NCBI GenBank assembly: GCA_003151665.1
Contig: PLYD01000232.1
Location: forward strand, 4,396 to 15,252
DNA: 10,857 bases
From: Candidatus Dormiibacterota bacterium
GTDB lineage: Bacteria > Chloroflexota > Dormibacteria > Dormibacterales > Dormibacteraceae
Direction: 5' to 3'
Shown: in pieces, positions 8,855-10,857 of the stretch
How the letters are laid out: each line of letters begins with the position of its first letter
Position numbering within the stretch: the stretch's first letter is position 1
Made by a program: the position numbers and the translations under genes
The notes under the pieces: model-generated
Databases searched by the model: none
What the model was told of the DNA's origin: nothing
Seen by the model: only the letters and a program-made list of their open reading frames with translations

Positions 8855-8880
8855 GCAGCCAAAAGGGCACTGATGGTCGC
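8855..8880 (-). repeat. Dispersed intergenic repeat, copy 3
   Basis: On the minus strand: GCGACCA (8880-8874), TCA, GTGCCC (8870-8865), TTT, TGGCTGC (8861-8855). The arms pair along seven positions with one A-C mismatch and one G-U pair. It begins 21 nt after the adk stop codon and reads in the adk direction. It shares GTGCCCTTTT and GGCT with copy 1 downstream of glgB. Confidence 0.72.
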
Positions 8881-8901
8881 GGGGGCCCGGCTCCCCTTGC
8901 C

Positions 8902-9474
8902 CTATTTGGCTTGGTCGAGTGCCTCGCGGATTCGTTCGAAGATCTCGTCGATCTCCCCCACCCCGTCGATCTCGTGCACCTTCACCCCCGCCTTGCGGTA
9001 GTGGCCGAGGACCATGGCCGTCAGGTTCCTGTACTCGTGCATGCGCTCCGTGATCGCCTCCCGCGTGTCATCGGCCCGGCCCTCGACCTTGGCCCGATGC
9101 AGCAACCGCTCGATCAGCACGTCCTCCGGCACCTTGAAGGCGATGACAAAGTCGACCTTGTGACCCTCCTGGGCCAGCATCTCGTCCAGCGCCTTCGCCT
9201 GCTCCAGGGTGCGTGGGAAGCCGTCCAGCAGCACGTCCGAGCTGACGTTGGGGTCGCGCAGAATGCCCTGGACGATTCGGATGATGAGGTCGTCGGGCAC
9301 GAGGTCGCCGGCCCGCATGATCCGCTCGGCCTCCTTGCCAATATCGCTGCCGCGGGCCACCTCGGCGCGGAGGATGTCCCCCGTCGACAGGTGCGACAGC
9401 TTGAACTCCCGCTCCACACGAGCCGCTTGCGTGCCCTTGCCGCTGCCGGGCGGCCCAAAGATCAGGCCGATCAC
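8902..9474 (-). CDS. adk: Adenylate kinase, short-LID form
   Basis: Cytoplasmic enzyme interconverting ATP plus AMP and two ADP. The 190-residue protein has the P-loop GPPGSGKGTQ (7-16), STGD (30-33) in the AMP site, DGFPRT (84-89), Arg123 and the short LID GRADDT (132-137) with no zinc cysteines, as in actinobacterial Adk. Length and motifs are complete, so it should be active. The GTG start overlaps the stop of the upstream ParB-like gene as GTGA (9471-9474), which suggests coupled translation. Adk usually lies in the secY-adk-map ribosomal operon. Its neighbours here are a ParB/Srx-like gene and a sugar ABC ATPase, so this may be a second, specialised copy; the rest of the genome would decide. 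It ends in TAG at 8904-8902. Confidence 0.96.
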   Translation of the reverse strand: MIGLIFGPPGSGKGTQAARVEREFKLSHLSTGDILRAEVARGSDIGKEAERIMRAGDLVPDDLIIRIVQGILRDPNVSSDVLLDGFPRTLEQAKALDEMLAQEGHKVDFVIAFKVPEDVLIERLLHRAKVEGRADDTREAITERMHEYRNLTAMVLGHYRKAGVKVHEIDGVGEIDEIFERIREALDQAK

Positions 9475-10361
9475 GGCTCGGCGTCCAGCTTCAGCATCCG
9501 GCGCCGTGCCCAGAAGCCTCGGGATTCCTCGTCCAGCAGCGAATGCAGAGCCGGGTCTGGGCCCGATGGCACGCCCTTTTCACTGAGCTGCAGCCAGCGC
9601 CTCGTGATCTCCACGTAAAGGTCCGCCTCCGTCCAGCCCGGCATCAGCTCGAGCACACGATATTTGCGAATGAGCTTGATGACCGGCGTGTAGACCTTGT
9701 CGTACCAGCTCGCGGCGGCCTCGGCCAGCGGCACCTCCCGACCCTGCTCCAGGCCGAGGAAGTAACGGTGGCCCAGGATGTGCTTGAAGATCTCGTCGTA
9801 ACGGCCCAGCCGGCTGCATTCGAGCCGCGCCTCGGGCCGGGTGCGGTGCAGCTGGGTGGTGTCAAGGAACGCAGAATACTCGGCCGCCCTCAATAGCGCG
9901 GCCCCGTCGACGTGGGAGCCCACCGGCGCGCGGGTTCGCACCTCGACGACCCGGGCGCTGATCTCCTCGCGACCAAGGCTTCGTGCCACCGACACCCTGT
10001 GGTGGCCATCGATCACGTAGTAATAGTCGTCGAGCCTGTACACGTCGATGGGTGGCAGCTCATCGCCTTCGACCATCGCCCTGTAGATCCGGGTCCAGCG
10101 GTCCCGCAGCCTGCGGTTGACTGGGAGGAACCCGGGGTCGAAGTCCTGCGATTTGACTTCGGCCGCCGCCGAGCCGACCACCCGGTTGAGCGGGATCTCC
10201 TGCACGCCGCCGAAGGACTTGCCTTCGAGCCCGGCCGCGGCCAAGACTCGGTCGAGCGAGAGCAGGCCCCCTTTTTGCCGCGTCAGCGCCGCCCGGATCG
10301 CCCGGCGAAACGCTTTGGCCCGCGCGCTGTCGAAATCTTCGCGCGCGCGGATGGTCTCCAC
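9471..10361 (-). CDS. ParB/sulfiredoxin-fold domain protein of unknown function
   Basis: A 296-residue soluble protein. Residues about 53-142 carry a ParB/Srx-like domain: IPLNRVVGS at 56-64, then PPIDVYRLDDYYYVIDG leading into the DGHHR box (118-122), the nucleotide-binding signature of this superfamily. A helical C-terminal region (about 170-270) contains GRYDEIFKHILGHRYFLG, a SWYDKVY segment and GWTEADLYVEI. I have seen similar C-terminal phrases in uncharacterised high-GC proteins but cannot name the family. There is no ParB HTH region or partner parA here, so a chromosome-partition role is unlikely. Srx-fold members include ATP- and ADP-using phosphotransferases such as free serine kinase SerK. 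The 4-bp overlap with adk makes a nucleotide-linked enzyme or regulator plausible. The GTG start (10361) leaves 23 bp after the upstream ABC gene; its ribosome site is weak. Confidence 0.8.
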   Translation of the reverse strand: METIRAREDFDSARAKAFRRAIRAALTRQKGGLLSLDRVLAAAGLEGKSFGGVQEIPLNRVVGSAAAEVKSQDFDPGFLPVNRRLRDRWTRIYRAMVEGDELPPIDVYRLDDYYYVIDGHHRVSVARSLGREEISARVVEVRTRAPVGSHVDGAALLRAAEYSAFLDTTQLHRTRPEARLECSRLGRYDEIFKHILGHRYFLGLEQGREVPLAEAAASWYDKVYTPVIKLIRKYRVLELMPGWTEADLYVEITRRWLQLSEKGVPSGPDPALHSLLDEESRGFWARRRMLKLDAEP

Positions 10362-10384
10362 GCGAGACCTAGCCGAACACGAAT

Positions 10385-10857
10385 CTAAAGCAGGGAGAGC
10401 TCGGTCTCGGAGTCGAAGAAGTGCAGGGTCCTGGTATCAAGGCCCAGTTTGATCGAGTCCCCGGGTTCGACCTTGATTCGAGGATCGACCCTGGCGGTGA
10501 CCGAGTCGCCGCCCACCTTGCCGTAAAGGAACTGGTCGGAGCCCAGCCGCTCGACGACGTCGACCTTCATCTCCATCGCGCTGTCCGGATCAGGGATGCG
10601 ATCGGTGACGGCCTCGGGCCGGAATCCAAGGGTGCCCTTGGCGGCAGGTAGGGCCTTGGGCAGCTTGACGTGGAAGCCTGACGCCGTGGCGACACCGTCC
10701 TGCACTGTGGCGGCAACGAAGTTCATCGTCGGGGTGCCGACGAATCCGGCCACGAAGATGTTCGCCGGGTGGTCGTAAATGTCACCGGGCGTCCCCACCT
10801 GCTGAAGGATGCCCGCGTTCATGATCGCGATGCGGTCCCCCATCGTCATCGCCTCGA
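10385..10857 (-). CDS. MalK/UgpC-type sugar import ABC ATPase, C-terminal part
   Basis: The gene enters from the right edge, so its N-terminal half (Walker A, signature, Walker B) is outside the window. About 157 residues remain. They start with [15 protein letters not shown], the stretch that follows the switch His in MalK/UgpC/MsmK proteins, then [15 protein letters not shown] and [15 protein letters not shown]-terminal TOBE/MalK regulatory domain follows ([23 protein letters not shown]). Such ATPases energise uptake of maltose, trehalose, glycerol-3-phosphate or other sugars and often serve several importers. The apparent ATG at 10849 is internal. Stop TAG is at 10387-10385, with 23 bp to the ParB-like gene, so these are probably one transcript. 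The nearby GH15 enzyme fits trehalose or maltodextrin use, but the substrate cannot be read. Confidence 0.93.
   Translation of the reverse strand, partial: EAMTMGDRIAIMNAGILQQVGTPGDIYDHPANIFVAGFVGTPTMNFVAATVQDGVATASGFHVKLPKALPAAKGTLGFRPEAVTDRIPDPDSAMEMKVDVVERLGSDQFLYGKVGGDSVTARVDPRIKVEPGDSIKLGLDTRTLHFFDSETELSLL

Noticed and set aside
8812..8880. A pair of repressor operators specific to the GH15 gene
   Set aside because: The two sites first looked like tandem operators 44 bp apart, but the same motif occurs after glgB and after the exporter operon. A dispersed repeat family explains them better, though a local regulatory effect remains possible.
1718..8880. CRISPR array from the four repeat copies
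   Set aside because: Copies are kilobases apart, on both strands and imperfect, with no regular spacers or cas genes.
8776..9618. 280-codon plus-strand open frame opposite adk
   Set aside because: Adk on the minus strand has every motif. The plus-strand translation has no domain pattern and is a shadow of GC-rich third positions.
9471..10361. Chromosome-partition ParB
   Set aside because: There is only the ParB/Srx-like box. No central HTH region, no parA and no parS-like sites were seen nearby.

Overview
The window looks like chromosomal DNA from a GC-rich, soil-type bacterium. An actinomycete or a deep-branching relative (Chloroflexota or Dormibacterota type) fits best. The basis is the GC-rich third positions, a probably leaderless mRNA, a mycobacterial-type GH15 trehalase, a short-LID adenylate kinase, and an HTH plus Clp-N pair resembling actinobacterial ClpC2. 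The exact taxon cannot be read from the sequence. No rRNA, tRNA, CRISPR array, integrase or transposase gene was seen.

Layout. (1) Positions 1-1700, plus strand: the C-terminal three quarters of glycogen branching enzyme GlgB. (2) 1701-2093: a noncoding gap with a candidate terminator, a copy of a short repeat, and a promoter with two operator-like sites. (3) 2094-6616, plus strand: a tightly overlapping four-gene operon made of a small HTH protein, a standalone Clp-N domain protein, and the two halves of a heterodimeric ABC exporter. (4) 6617-6696: a convergent gap holding another repeat copy. (5) 6697-10857, minus strand, read from right to left: the C-terminus of a MalK/UgpC-type sugar-import ATPase, a ParB/sulfiredoxin-fold protein, adenylate kinase overlapping it by 4 bp, two more repeat copies, and a GH15 trehalase/glucoamylase.

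The outer genes point to alpha-glucan and trehalose metabolism: branching enzyme, trehalase and sugar-import ATPase. The inner operon looks like a regulated stress or drug-efflux cassette. HTH and Clp-N are neighbouring genes here, whereas in mycobacterial ClpC2 (recalled from memory) they form one protein. Their position ahead of a multidrug-type exporter suggests a module that senses or sequesters a toxic compound and exports it; this is inference.

Two signals stand out. First, four copies of a short imperfect palindrome (core RCGACCA-N3-GTGCCC-N3/4-TGG) lie only in intergenic DNA. The first after each gene is in sense orientation within 17-35 nt of the stop codon, and a tandem second copy follows adk. 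Second, two AGCAAC-N4-GTTG sites 28 bp apart overlap the -35 and -10 boxes of the cassette promoter.
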